From an uncultured Lachnospiraceae bacterium (GTDB lineage: Bacteria > Bacillota > Clostridia > Lachnospirales > Lachnospiraceae), in NCBI GenBank assembly GCA_910583835.1, contig CAJTYM010000016.1, positions 12,528 to 76,527 on the forward strand: a stretch of 64,000 nucleotides of DNA, read 5' to 3'. The notes under the pieces were generated by a model. That model worked only from the letters and a program-made list of their open reading frames with translations, was not told the origin of the DNA and did no database searches. Shown here one piece after another: positions 1 through 8,792 of this stretch. The position numbers and the translations under genes are program-made. Within the stretch, counting starts at the first letter, position 1. Each line of letters starts with the position of its first letter.

Positions 1-2
1 TA

Positions 3-197
3 GGGGAGGAGAAAGCCAAAGCCATTGCCCTCGATAAAGTTGGCTCCGGCACTGTGATAAAGGTTGAATTCGATAAGGACGATGGAGTGCCGGTCTATGA
101 TGTGGAGATTGTCAAAGGCGGACTGGAATATGAAGTCAAAATCCATGCCAAGACGGGCGAAATCTTAAAGTTTGAAATGGAAAGTATCTATGATTAA
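3..197 (+). CDS. PepSY-domain protein, C-terminal fragment
   Basis: An open frame runs in from the left edge and ends at TAA 195-197, giving the last 64 residues of a protein. The visible part has the PepSY pattern: a helix rich in Ala/Lys (EEKAKAIALDKVG), then strands ending in VYDVEIVKGGLEYEVKIHAK and TGEILKFE. PepSY domains occur in secreted or membrane proteins of Firmicutes and are thought to act as inhibitory or binding modules. Signal peptide and N-terminal domains lie outside the window, so localisation cannot be judged. The stop overlaps the next gene's ATG by a few bases (ATG at 190), which suggests the two are co-translated. Confidence 0.75.
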   Translation, partial: GEEKAKAIALDKVGSGTVIKVEFDKDDGVPVYDVEIVKGGLEYEVKIHAKTGEILKFEMESIYD

Positions 198-1590
198 GGA
201 GAAAACGGACTTGCCGGAAGCGTTCTGCCAGAGGATGCGAGGACTTCTGGGGGATGAAGCAGAGGAATTCTTTGCCTCCTATACAAAAGAGCGGACATAT
301 GGCCTGCGCTATAATCCCTTAAAATTTAAGACCAAACATGAATTTGAAGAAAAATTTGAAGAAAAACTGTACAAGGAGCTGGGGTACTTATTGTCCCCGG
401 TTTCTTGGTGTGCAGAGGGGTACTATTATGATGGGCAAATGCAGCCCGGCAGACACCCATGGCATGAGGCAGGCGCTTATTATATTCAGGAGCCGAGCGC
501 GATGTCGGCGGTGGAATTGCTGGGAGCAATGCCGGGCGAAATTATCTGTGATTTGTGTGCGGCGCCCGGGGGCAAGACCACCCAGATTGCAGGAAAGATG
601 CAGGGTCAGGGCCTTTTAGTGTCGAATGAATTTTATAGCAGCAGGGCAAAGGCCCTTGCGCAGAATGTGGAGCGGCTGGGCGTTGCCAATGCTGTGGTGC
701 TGAATGAGCCTACCGGGCATCTGGCAGAGGTTTTTCCGCAATTTTTTGACCGAATCCTTGTGGATGCGCCATGCTCCGGGGAAGGGATGTTTCGCAAAGA
801 GCCGCAGGCAGTGCAGGAGTGGAGCCTTGACAATGTTGCTTTATGTGCCGGACGGCAGCAGGATATTTTAGGACATGCGGCAAAAATGTTAAAGCCGAAA
901 GGTGTGCTCGTTTATTCCACATGCACGTTTGCGCCAGAAGAAAATGAGCAGAATATCTGCCGTTTCCTGGAAATGCACCCGGAATTTTCACTGGATAAAT
1001 CTTGCCGGCTGTGGCCCCATAAGCTGCGTGGGGAGGGACATTTCCTGGCGCGTCTAAAGAAAAATGCTTTAGCCGATGAAGAGGGCAAAGTTTCCGAGGA
1101 TAATATGGCAGGAAAGCAGATGCAGAAACGCCGGGCTTTCAGAAATAAGGAGAACGTAAGGGTGGAGACGGCAGCTGCCGGATTTCGGAAGTTTCAGGAA
1201 GAGGCGCTGCGGATTGATTTGCAGGAAAAGCTTTGTGGGAGGCATGTATTGTTCGCAGATGAACTTTATCTGCTGCCGGAACAGATGATTGCGTTATCAG
1301 GCTTGAAGGTTGTACGTGCCGGGCTTCATCTCGGCACTTGCAAGAAGAACCGATTTGAGCCCGCCCATGCGTTGGCAATGTACCTGCAGCCGGAGGAGGC
1401 AAAGCAATGTATAGATTTGGCAGCAAGCAGTGAAGCTGTGCGGTATCTTCATGGGGAGACGGTATCCTGCGACAGCGAGCTGAAGGGCTGGGCGCTGGTG
1501 TGCGTGGATGGGCTTTCCCTGGGCTGGGGGAAGGCGCACAGTGGGATAGTGAAGAATCATTATCCTAAGGGGCTGCGGATTTGTTATTGA
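190..1590 (+). CDS. rsmF: RsmF-like 16S rRNA m5C methyltransferase (NOL1/NOP2/Sun family)
   Basis: SAM-dependent RNA cytosine-5 methyltransferase of about 466 residues. The SAM site is visible as DLCAAPGGKTTQIA; the two family cysteines are in DAPCSGEGMFRKE and YSTCTFAPEENE. The C-terminal third (from about residue 290) matches the RsmF-type extension that binds RNA (ending in SLGWGKAHSGIVKNHYPKGL). The length fits the Firmicutes RsmF group better than RsmB, which has an N-terminal NusB domain that is missing here. A TTG at 172 would add six residues; the ATG at 190 is preferred because it overlaps the stop of the upstream PepSY gene. The gene is followed by a strong terminator. The exact rRNA position modified cannot be told from sequence alone. 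Confidence 0.88.
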   Translation: MIKEKTDLPEAFCQRMRGLLGDEAEEFFASYTKERTYGLRYNPLKFKTKHEFEEKFEEKLYKELGYLLSPVSWCAEGYYYDGQMQPGRHPWHEAGAYYIQEPSAMSAVELLGAMPGEIICDLCAAPGGKTTQIAGKMQGQGLLVSNEFYSSRAKALAQNVERLGVANAVVLNEPTGHLAEVFPQFFDRILVDAPCSGEGMFRKEPQAVQEWSLDNVALCAGRQQDILGHAAKMLKPKGVLVYSTCTFAPEENEQNICRFLEMHPEFSLDKSCRLWPHKLRGEGHFLARLKKNALADEEGKVSEDNMAGKQMQKRRAFRNKENVRVETAAAGFRKFQEEALRIDLQEKLCGRHVLFADELYLLPEQMIALSGLKVVRAGLHLGTCKKNRFEPAHALAMYLQPEEAKQCIDLAASSEAVRYLHGETVSCDSELKGWALVCVDGLSLGWGKAHSGIVKNHYPKGLRICY

Positions 1591-1637
1591 TTTTTGTAAT
1601 AGGTAAAAATGATTATATGAAATCTATTATGATAGTA

Positions 1638-1669
1638 AAAATGAGGATGTTCTGAGACATCCTCATTTT
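1638..1669 (+). terminator. Intrinsic terminator after the rRNA methyltransferase
   Basis: A 12-bp perfect stem (AAAATGAGGATG, 1638-1649, with CATCCTCATTTT, 1658-1669) around an 8-nt loop. It starts 48 nt after the stop of the methyltransferase gene. A-tract and T-tract flank the stem symmetrically, so it could work in both directions. Confidence 0.8.
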
Positions 1670-1681
1670 CTGAACTGCCAC

Positions 1682-1710
1682 TTGAAATATCCAAGTGTAT
1701 AGTTTATAAT
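1682..1710 (+). promoter_or_regulatory. Sigma-A promoter of candidate antitoxin RNA
   Basis: TTGAAA (1682-1687) and TATAAT (1705-1710) are separated by exactly 17 nt. No coding frame follows; transcription from about 1717 would run toward the convergent small toxin gene and stop at the hairpin at 1792-1833. Confidence 0.72.
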
Positions 1711-1716
1711 CAGATT

Positions 1717-1833
1717 AAAAGCAATCAAAGGATATTCGCACTGTCCGATGATTGTCATCGGAAACTTAATTATGGTAATTTAAGTTTATCAGGCTATCTC
1801 CTAGTGACGTAGGAGGTAGCCGAGTTATTTTTT
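1717..1833 (+). ncRNA. Candidate RatA-like antisense RNA of a type I toxin-antitoxin pair
   Basis: Non-coding stretch of about 117 nt between a consensus promoter and an intrinsic terminator. It holds three hairpins: CCGATGA/TCATCGG (1745-1761), an AAACTTAA...TTAAGTTT stem (about 1762-1788), and the terminator GGCTATCTCCTA/TAGGAGGTAGCC (1792-1821) followed by GAGTTATTTTTT. Its 3' end overlaps the end of the minus-strand toxin ORF, so the whole RNA would be complementary to the toxin mRNA's 3' end. This is the arrangement of B. subtilis txpA/ratA and the Fst/par loci. Function is inferred from layout; expression is not shown. Confidence 0.6.
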
Positions 1834-1905
1834 GCGGTGATTGTCGAGATATGTTAAGGCTGCAAAAACAACCAAAAGTAACGTCAAAATTTCTAACGTA
1901 TTCAT
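1825..1905 (-). CDS. Small hydrophobic toxin, holin-like/TxpA type (26 aa)
   Basis: A 26-residue peptide: short polar start (MNTLEI), one membrane helix (LTLLLVVFAALTYL) and a charged tail (DNHRKK). This is the layout of Firmicutes putative holin-like type I toxins. The ATG (1905-1903) has a strong ribosome site, AAGGAG, 5 nt upstream, which favours this start over a longer 62-codon reading that would begin at 2013 and lacks these signals. A promoter lies at 1979-2007. The gene converges with the candidate antitoxin RNA. Peptides of this type are expected to insert in the inner membrane and depolarise it when unrepressed. Family assignment rests on size, helix and tail rather than on a long alignment, so it is moderately sure. 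Confidence 0.62.
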   Translation of the reverse strand: MNTLEILTLLLVVFAALTYLDNHRKK

Positions 1906-1978
1906 ATGTACTCCTTTCCGTTTCCGAAAAAGATCAATCACCAGACTATCCCTACGTTGTTTTAATCTGACTATGAGT

Positions 1979-2007
1979 ATCCTAGCATATTTGGCAGAGA
2001 AAGACAA
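1979..2007 (-). promoter_or_regulatory. Promoter of the small toxin gene
   Basis: On the minus strand TTGTCT (2007-2002), 17 nt, then TAGGAT (1984-1979) with a TG one base before the -10 (extended -10). Transcription would start near 1972 and give a leader of about 67 nt before the toxin's AAGGAG site. Confidence 0.55.
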
Positions 2008-2056
2008 TCTCATTGCGAGAAAAAGGGGGGGCTTTAACTTATTATTAGAAAAATAA

Positions 2057-2085
2057 TTGCCATTTACGGCAATAACGGATAAAAT
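2057..2085 (+). promoter_or_regulatory. trpB promoter with internal dyad
   Basis: TTGCCA (2057-2062), 17 nt, TAAAAT (2080-2085). The -35 forms half of an inverted repeat TTGCC (2057-2061)/GGCAA (2068-2072) lying between the two boxes, a position typical of a repressor operator. The regulator is unknown. Confidence 0.6.
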
Positions 2086-2117
2086 AGAAATAGATTTTTA
2101 GGAAAAGGAGAAATAAT

Positions 2118-3332
2118 ATGGATTACAGAGCATATTTAAAAAATCATCCAGATAAAGAGGGGCGTTACGGAGAGTATGGCGGCGCCTACCTGACAGATGA
2201 ATTGAAGCCGGCATTTGAGGAGATTACGGAGGCTTATCAGACTATCTGCCATTCTTCTCAGTTTATCAGTGAGCTTCGGAGAATTCGCCGGGAATTCCAG
2301 GGCAGGCCAACGCCGGTCTACCATTGTGAGCGGCTGTCAAGGCAGATTGGCAACTGCCAGATTTATCTCAAACGTGAAGACCTGAACCATACCGGGGCAC
2401 ATAAGCTGAATCACTGCATGGGCGAGGGCCTGTTGGCAAAGTTTATGGGCAAGAAGCGCCTGATTGCAGAGACGGGCGCCGGACAGCACGGCGTTGCGCT
2501 TGCCACGGCGGCAGCATATTTTGGGCTGGAATGTGAAATCCATATGGGCGAGGTGGACATTGCCAAGCAGGCGCCCAATGTAACGCGCATGAAGATTCTG
2601 GGAGCGAAAGTAGTGCCGGTTACTGCGGGATTGAAGACATTGAAAGAGGCGGTGGATTCTGCATTTGAGTCTTATGCCAGGAATTATAAGGATTCCATCT
2701 ACTGTATCGGCTCTGCCTTGGGTCCCCATCCTTTCCCATTGATGGTGCGCGATTTCCAGTCTGTTGTGGGTTATGAGGCGCGGGACCAATTTAAGGAAAT
2801 GACAGGGATTGACCCGGATGTTGTGTGTGCCTGTGTGGGCGGAGGCAGCAATTCCATTGGCATGTTTATTCCATTTTTGAACGATCCGGTGGAGATTGTC
2901 GGCGTGGAGCCTTTGGGCAGGGGCGAGAAGTTGGGAGACCATGCGGCTTCCATGAAATATGGCGAACGCGGGGTAATGCATGGGTTTGACAGCATCATGC
3001 TCAAGGATGAGAATGGCGAGCCGGCGCCGGTATATTCCATTGCCAGCGGTCTCGATTATCCTTCCGTGGGACCGGAACACGCGTATCTGCGCGATTTGGG
3101 AAGGGTGCAGTATGAAACGGCCAGCGATGAGGAGGCGATGGAGGCGTTCTTCAAGCTGTCACGCTATGAGGGGATTATCCCGGCAATCGAGAGTTCCCAT
3201 GCGCTTGCCTATGCCATGAGGAAAGCGAAGGAGATGGGACAGGGCTCCATCCTTGTGAACTTAAGCGGCAGGGGAGATAAGGACATTGATTATGTTGTGG
3301 AGCACTATGGTTATGGGGAGAAATTCATTTAA
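2118..3332 (+). CDS. trpB: Tryptophan synthase beta chain, stand-alone
   Basis: PLP-dependent enzyme joining indole to serine. The 404-residue length and sequence fit TrpB1. The PLP lysine is in KREDLNHTGAHKLN (about residue 92), the catalytic glutamate in AETGAGQHG, and the phosphate-binding glycine run in CVGGGSN. Ribosome site AAAGGAG precedes the ATG. There is no trpA or other trp gene in the window, so this copy probably salvages free indole, or the rest of the pathway is elsewhere. It differs from usual TrpB at HKLNHCMGEGLLAKF, where HKINN(A)LGQALLAKR is typical. It lies 27 nt upstream of the GH112 gene and is likely co-transcribed with it, which is an unexpected pairing. Confidence 0.92.
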   Translation: MDYRAYLKNHPDKEGRYGEYGGAYLTDELKPAFEEITEAYQTICHSSQFISELRRIRREFQGRPTPVYHCERLSRQIGNCQIYLKREDLNHTGAHKLNHCMGEGLLAKFMGKKRLIAETGAGQHGVALATAAAYFGLECEIHMGEVDIAKQAPNVTRMKILGAKVVPVTAGLKTLKEAVDSAFESYARNYKDSIYCIGSALGPHPFPLMVRDFQSVVGYEARDQFKEMTGIDPDVVCACVGGGSNSIGMFIPFLNDPVEIVGVEPLGRGEKLGDHAASMKYGERGVMHGFDSIMLKDENGEPAPVYSIASGLDYPSVGPEHAYLRDLGRVQYETASDEEAMEAFFKLSRYEGIIPAIESSHALAYAMRKAKEMGQGSILVNLSGRGDKDIDYVVEHYGYGEKFI

Positions 3333-3359
3333 CGATAAATAGCAAAAGGAGGGTTTTTT

Positions 3360-5516
3360 ATGGACAGGAGAAGAGGAAGAGTAACAATACCGACAGATTT
3401 AGATGTGATTCCGCAGACATTGGAACTGATGAAGCAGTGGGGTGCAGATGCAGTTCGTGACTGTGACGGCACAGACTTTCCGCAGGAACTTAAAGATGTG
3501 GACGGAAAGATTTATTCCACGTATTACACGACCAGGAAGGATAATGCCTGGGCGCAGGCAAATCCTGAGGAAATCCAGCAGATGTATGTGATGACGCCTT
3601 TCTATACGGCAACAGCAGATGAATTGCGGATTCCCCTGATGCGCGGGCTTTACCCGGACATGTTGGAACCCAACACCAGGGATGACATCACACGCTGGTG
3701 GGAAGTCATGGACAGGACAACCGGTGAGGCAGTGCCCGCCGGGCAGTGGAGCTATGATGGGGAAACCGGGGAGGTGGTAATCAAGGCAGAATCTTTCCAC
3801 GATTATACCGTGAGTTTTCTTGCCTATATTATCTGGGACCCGGTGCATATGTACAATGCGGTGACAAACGACTGGCAGGACGTGGAGCACCAGCTTACGT
3901 TTGACGTCCGCCAGCCCAAGACCCATGCGTTTACCATGGAGCGGCTGCGCAGGTTTATTGAAGAGCATCCTTATGTAAATGTGTTGCGGTTTACGACATT
4001 TTTCCACCAGTTTACCTTGATTTTTGATGAGCAGGCACGCGAAAAATACGTGGATTGGTATGGGTATTCCGCATCGGTCAGCCCATATATCCTGGAGCAG
4101 TTTGAGCGGGAGGCGGGCTATAAGTTCCGCCCGGAGTATATCATTGACCAGGGCTATTACAATGGGCAGTACCGCATACCCACCAAAGAATACCAGGATT
4201 TCCAGGCGTTCCAGCGCAAAGAAGTGGCAAAGATTGCCAAAGAGATGGTGGACATTACCCATGAATGCGGCAAGGAAGCCATGATGTTTCTGGGTGACCA
4301 CTGGATCGGCACGGAGCCGTTTTTGGAGGAGTTTGCTTCCATCGGATTGGATGCGGTGGTCGGAAGCGTGGGAAATGGCTCTACGCTGCGGCTGATCAGT
4401 GACATAGAGGGAGTGAAATATACCGAAGGCCGGCTGCTGCCGTATTTCTTCCCGGATACGTTCTGCGAGGGCGGGGACCCGGTCAAAGAAGCGAAAGTCA
4501 ATTGGGTAACGGCGCGCCGGGCAATTTTAAGAAAGCCGATTGACCGGATAGGCTATGGCGGCTACCTCAAACTTGCGCTTGATTTTCCTGAATTTATAGA
4601 CTATGTGCAGAGCGTATGCGACGAATTCCGGGAACTTTACGATAACGTCAAAGGCTGTGTGCCCTATTGCGTGAAAAAGGTTGCTGTCTTAAACTGCTGG
4701 GGCAAGATGCGTGCCTGGGGCTGCCATATGGTGCACCACGCACTGTACCAGAAACAGAATTATTCGTATGCCGGCGTGATTGAAGCCTTGTCCGGCGCGC
4801 CCTTTGATGTGGTATTCTTGAGTTTCCAGGATATCAAACAGCAGCCGGAGATATTGGACGATATTGACGTCTTAATCAATGTTGGCGGAGCTGATACCGC
4901 GCATTCCGGCGGGGAATGGTGGTGTGATAAAGCGGTCGTGACGGCGATTAAGAAATTTATCTATGACGGCGGCGGTATCATCGGCGTGGGTGAGCCCAGC
5001 GCCCATCAGGCAAATGGGCGGTTTTTCCAGCTGGCAAATGTGTTTGGCGTGGAGGAAGAGCGTGGATTTACCCTGGGTTATGATAAGTACAATTGGCAGG
5101 AGCATAAGCATTTCATCACCGAAGACTGCGCCGGGGACATTGATTTTGGTGAGAGCCAGAGAAATATTTATGCCTTGGAAGGAACAGAAATCCTCTCGCA
5201 GCATGAGAAGGAGGTGCAGCTTGCCGTCAATGGATTCGGGCAAGGGCGCGCGGTGTACATGGGCGGGCTCCCTTATAGCTTTGAAAACAGCCGGCTGTTG
5301 TACCGTGCGATTCTCTGGAGCGTGCATGGCGAGGAGGAACTGTATCGCTGGTTCAGCAGCAACTATAACGTGGAAGTGCACGCCTATCCTCAGAATAAGA
5401 AGTTCTGTGTGGTAAACAACACCTATGAGCCGCAGGAAACTGTTGTATATAAAGGGGATGGAGAGAACTTTTCTGTGAAGCTGGAGGCAAACCAGATTGT
5501 CTGGTATGAGATTTAG
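3360..5516 (+). CDS. lnpA: 1,3-beta-galactosyl-N-acetylhexosamine phosphorylase (GH112)
   Basis: Phosphorolyses Gal-beta1,3-GlcNAc (lacto-N-biose) and/or Gal-beta1,3-GalNAc (galacto-N-biose, mucin core 1) to galactose-1-phosphate and the N-acetylhexosamine, in the cytoplasm (no signal peptide). 718 residues, normal for the family. Diagnostic stretches: YSTYYTTRKDNAWA, TFDVRQPKTH, VDWYGYSASVSPYILEQFE, MMFLGDHWIGTEPF and VGSVGNGSTLRLISD. The Asp in GDHW is residue 313, matching the position given for the general acid of the Bifidobacterium enzyme. The C-terminal half has the flavodoxin-like domain (NVGGADTAHSGGEWW). GH112 also includes galactosyl-rhamnose phosphorylases; strong likeness to the GLNBP group favours the hexosamine substrate. 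Good ribosome site (AAAGGAGGG). No hexosamine kinase or transporter gene is next to it. Confidence 0.93.
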   Translation: MDRRRGRVTIPTDLDVIPQTLELMKQWGADAVRDCDGTDFPQELKDVDGKIYSTYYTTRKDNAWAQANPEEIQQMYVMTPFYTATADELRIPLMRGLYPDMLEPNTRDDITRWWEVMDRTTGEAVPAGQWSYDGETGEVVIKAESFHDYTVSFLAYIIWDPVHMYNAVTNDWQDVEHQLTFDVRQPKTHAFTMERLRRFIEEHPYVNVLRFTTFFHQFTLIFDEQAREKYVDWYGYSASVSPYILEQFEREAGYKFRPEYIIDQGYYNGQYRIPTKEYQDFQAFQRKEVAKIAKEMVDITHECGKEAMMFLGDHWIGTEPFLEEFASIGLDAVVGSVGNGSTLRLISDIEGVKYTEGRLLPYFFPDTFCEGGDPVKEAKVNWVTARRAILRKPIDRIGYGGYLKLALDFPEFIDYVQSVCDEFRELYDNVKGCVPYCVKKVAVLNCWGKMRAWGCHMVHHALYQKQNYSYAGVIEALSGAPFDVVFLSFQDIKQQPEILDDIDVLINVGGADTAHSGGEWWCDKAVVTAIKKFIYDGGGIIGVGEPSAHQANGRFFQLANVFGVEEERGFTLGYDKYNWQEHKHFITEDCAGDIDFGESQRNIYALEGTEILSQHEKEVQLAVNGFGQGRAVYMGGLPYSFENSRLLYRAILWSVHGEEELYRWFSSNYNVEVHAYPQNKKFCVVNNTYEPQETVVYKGDGENFSVKLEANQIVWYEI

Positions 5517-5624
5517 CACAGGGGTAAGGAGCGATTCAGCGGAATTTAGTTGGGAATTGGCAGAGAAGCATCGATCATTGAAATGGAGTTGGGACTCAGC
5601 CAAGGAAGAGTTTGGAGGAAGAGA

Positions 5625-8600
5625 GTGAAAGGTTTTAGCAGGAAAGTCACAGCGGGGAGCCGGGGAATCTTCGTGCTGATGGTATTGGGGGTCATTCTGT
5701 TTGGGATTGTGGGACAACTGTGTCTGCCCGGTGAGGGTGTCCGTGAAGAGGGGAGCTGCCGGACGCTCTCGGAGGGATGGGTCCGTGTCCTGCCGGATGG
5801 CAGCAATATTCCAGTCCAGGTTCCTGGCAGGTGTGCGGCAGACCCGCTGGAAAGCGTCAGCATTGAAGCCATGCTGCCGGAGGATTTGGGGGAAGATAAG
5901 TGGCTGTGCGTCAGGGGCTCCTGGCAGGAACTTGAGCTGCTTGTGGACCAGGTGGTGAGACGGCGTTACAATGCCGAGGAATCGATGCCTTTTGGAAAGA
6001 ATACGCCCAGCGCTTACGTGTTTCTGAAACTGGCCCATGAGGATGCCGGGAAGGTGCTTCGCATTACTTCGGTATCCGACTCTTCCTATTCTGGCACGTT
6101 GAATACCGTTTACATAGGGGACCGGATGGGGATTTTGACCCAGCTGATGAAACAGCATGGCGGCGGTCTGTTCCTGGCGATGTTCCTGCTGGTTTTAAGC
6201 GGAATCAGTCTGCTGCTCAGCATAGTCCTGCGCCGATTTTACCATCAAGAGATTGTCCTGGAATATCTGGCATGGGGAACGTTTCTCGTGTCCCTGTGGC
6301 TGGTGGCAGGTTCTCATCTCCGGCAATTTTTATTCCCCAACATTTCCGTGGCTTCCGGACTTTCGTTTCTGGCAGCGATGCTGGCATTGTTCCCATTGCT
6401 GATTTACATGGACAGCGTACAAAGGCAGCGTTATCAGAAGGGCTATGTATTTCTGGAACTTTTGGTGATAGCGCATTTTGCGGTCTGTACCTTTCTGCAG
6501 ATTACCAATCAGGCAGAATTTATGGAGAACGCTTTTTCCACCTGCCTGTTGGCGGCAGTGGCATTCTTATACATCGTGTGGTCTTTGGTCAGGGATTTGC
6601 AAAAAAAGAAGCTTGGCAGCTATCGCCTTGTGGCGGTGGGCATGGTTCTGCTTGTGGTCTCGGCAGCAGTGGAACTGGCAGAAGAATGTTTCGGGCAGTG
6701 GGAAAGCGGAGGGGATTTCCTCTGCGTAGGTCTTATGTGCCTGCTGGTACTGGCAATTGTTGAGAATGTGCGCAAGCTGTTTTATATGGAGCGGGAAAAA
6801 CAGCGTGCGATTTTGGCAAATGAATCCAAGGGCAAATTCCTTGCCAATATGTCCCATGAAATCCGTACGCCCATCAATACGGTAATCGGCATGAATGAAA
6901 TGATTCTCAGAGAAAACAAAGATTCTGCCATCCGGGAGTATGCAGCGAACATAGAGAGCGCCAGCAAGACGCTGATGAGCCTGGTCAATGACGTGCTGGA
7001 CTTTTCCAAAATGGAATCTGGCAGCCTTGACATAGATAACAATTCTTACTATCTGTCTTCCCTGCTCAATGATACCATTCACGTACTGCAGGCGAGGGCA
7101 GAGAAAAAGCATCTGCAGGTCAGGCTGAATGTGGATGAGGCATTGCCCTCCATTCTCGAGGGGGACGAGGTGCGCATCCGTAAAGTGCTGAACCAGCTGT
7201 TTAGCAACAGTATTAAATTTACGCAGGACGGAAGCATTACGTTCAGCACTCAGGGCGAATGGAATGGTGATGGGACGTTTTGCCTGGTTTTTTCTGTTGC
7301 CGATACTGGAATCGGTATCCGCGAGGAAGAACTGGCGAAATTGTACCATAGTTTTGTAAAGCTGGAGGAAGATGGCTACCGTACGGTTCAGGGAACCGGT
7401 TTGGGGCTGAATCTTGCCAAACGGTTTGTGGAGCAGATGCATGGGGATATCCGCGTGCAGAGCGTATATGGGGCGGGCACGATATTTACGGTGAGGATTC
7501 CGCAGGAAATAAAAGATGCCCAGCCTATCGGGGATTTGCAGCAAGCATATGAGAGGGAGCAGCAGGAACTGGCGAAACCCCGCGAGTTCTTGAAAGCGCC
7601 GGACGCCCATGTATTGTCGGTCGATGACAATGAGATGAATCTGGCGGTTGTACGGGGGCTTTTGAAACGGACGGACATTCAGCTTGACACTGTTCTGGAT
7701 GGCGGAGAATGTATGGATTGCACAAGGAAAATAAAATACGATTTAATTTTTATGGACCATATGATGCCGGAGCCGGACGGCATCAGTACCTTGCACCGTC
7801 TCCGTGCGGAGGAGGGAAATCCTAATAGAAATACGCCGGTTGTTGCGCTGACGGCCAATGCTGTTGCGGGCAGCCGGGAGGAATATTTGCAGGCAGGATT
7901 TGACGAGTACCTGTCCAAGCCGATAGTCGTGGAGAAGCTGGAACAGATGCTGCAGAAATACCTGCCCAAAGAGAAAGTGTTCTTTGAGAAAGAGCAAATC
8001 CCAGAAATTTCAGAGGAAACTGGCTGGGAGGAGATTCTCAAAGATATGCCCGGGCCTGGGCAAGCGGTGGCGGATACAGAGGAAGCAAAAGAGCGGATAG
8101 CAGAAGATGATTCCGCGCAAAGAATGGAAGAGCGGAAAGAAAATTTGTCTGCCAAAGAACTGCCAGGTAAGACAGATAATCTGGCTGCCGGGAAAAAGCT
8201 GATTGATAAGAGCGTGGGATTGCCCTATTGCGGCAATGATGAGGAGATGTACCAGGAAATCCTGCAGGCATATTATGAACAGGGACAGGAGTACCATAAG
8301 AAGCTGCCCAAGCTCTATGAGGAAAAGGACTGGTCTAATTATGGAATTATCGTCCATGCCATAAAAAGCACATCCCTGACAATAGGAGCGGCAGACCTCT
8401 CGGAACAGGCAAAGCAGCAGGAGTTTGCGGCGAAGGATAATAATATTGAGGAATTGCGGGCACATTGGGAGAAGTTCTATCATGATTATACAAATGTTCT
8501 GGGAGAGGCGGCGCAGCTGCTTGGCGTAAAAGAACAGGAAAGTTCGCGGGAAGAGGCTGCAAGCGGAAAAGAGCCACCGCCTTTGGAATACCTGGAAGGC

Positions 8601-8792
8601 TGCCATCTTCTGCTGGAGTTGGTACAGGGGTATGAGATGGGGGAAGCGTTAGAGCAGATAGACAGGCTTTGGTCCATGCGTGAGGAGAGACTGCTGGAGG
8701 AGGTGCGCCAGTTTGTGCATGATTTTGAATATGACCGTGCTGAGAGCCGCCTGGAGGAATGGCTGGCGAAATGGGAGGTTGGTAAGGAATGA
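5625..8792 (+). CDS. 7TMR-DISM hybrid histidine kinase (HisKA-HATPase-REC-Hpt)
   Basis: Membrane hybrid sensor kinase, about 1055 residues. Order: N-terminal membrane helix (GIFVLMVLGVILFGIVGQL), an extracellular beta-rich domain of about 150 residues, seven membrane helices, HisKA with FLANMSHEIRTP (His about 411), HATPase with DTGIGI and GTGLGL, a receiver with IFMDHMMPEPDG (Asp about 711), a Glu/Lys-rich linker, and an Hpt domain with VHAIKSTSLTIGA (His about 911). A full phosphorelay in one chain implies transfer to a separate receiver. The GTG at 5625 is chosen since GGAGGA lies 5 nt upstream; a TTG at 5550 and an ATG at 5582-5584 (not in that frame) lack such a site. The stop overlaps the next gene as ATGA, so the HD-GYP regulator is the likely partner. 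Confidence 0.9.
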   Translation: MKGFSRKVTAGSRGIFVLMVLGVILFGIVGQLCLPGEGVREEGSCRTLSEGWVRVLPDGSNIPVQVPGRCAADPLESVSIEAMLPEDLGEDKWLCVRGSWQELELLVDQVVRRRYNAEESMPFGKNTPSAYVFLKLAHEDAGKVLRITSVSDSSYSGTLNTVYIGDRMGILTQLMKQHGGGLFLAMFLLVLSGISLLLSIVLRRFYHQEIVLEYLAWGTFLVSLWLVAGSHLRQFLFPNISVASGLSFLAAMLALFPLLIYMDSVQRQRYQKGYVFLELLVIAHFAVCTFLQITNQAEFMENAFSTCLLAAVAFLYIVWSLVRDLQKKKLGSYRLVAVGMVLLVVSAAVELAEECFGQWESGGDFLCVGLMCLLVLAIVENVRKLFYMEREKQRAILANESKGKFLANMSHEIRTPINTVIGMNEMILRENKDSAIREYAANIESASKTLMSLVNDVLDFSKMESGSLDIDNNSYYLSSLLNDTIHVLQARAEKKHLQVRLNVDEALPSILEGDEVRIRKVLNQLFSNSIKFTQDGSITFSTQGEWNGDGTFCLVFSVADTGIGIREEELAKLYHSFVKLEEDGYRTVQGTGLGLNLAKRFVEQMHGDIRVQSVYGAGTIFTVRIPQEIKDAQPIGDLQQAYEREQQELAKPREFLKAPDAHVLSVDDNEMNLAVVRGLLKRTDIQLDTVLDGGECMDCTRKIKYDLIFMDHMMPEPDGISTLHRLRAEEGNPNRNTPVVALTANAVAGSREEYLQAGFDEYLSKPIVVEKLEQMLQKYLPKEKVFFEKEQIPEISEETGWEEILKDMPGPGQAVADTEEAKERIAEDDSAQRMEERKENLSAKELPGKTDNLAAGKKLIDKSVGLPYCGNDEEMYQEILQAYYEQGQEYHKKLPKLYEEKDWSNYGIIVHAIKSTSLTIGAADLSEQAKQQEFAAKDNNIEELRAHWEKFYHDYTNVLGEAAQLLGVKEQESSREEAASGKEPPPLEYLEGCHLLLELVQGYEMGEALEQIDRLWSMREERLLEEVRQFVHDFEYDRAESRLEEWLAKWEVGKE

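Noticed and set aside
2337..3080. Long open frame on the minus strand of trpB
   Set aside because: It mirrors the codon pattern of trpB, has no ribosome site and gives a low-complexity His/Arg-rich translation.
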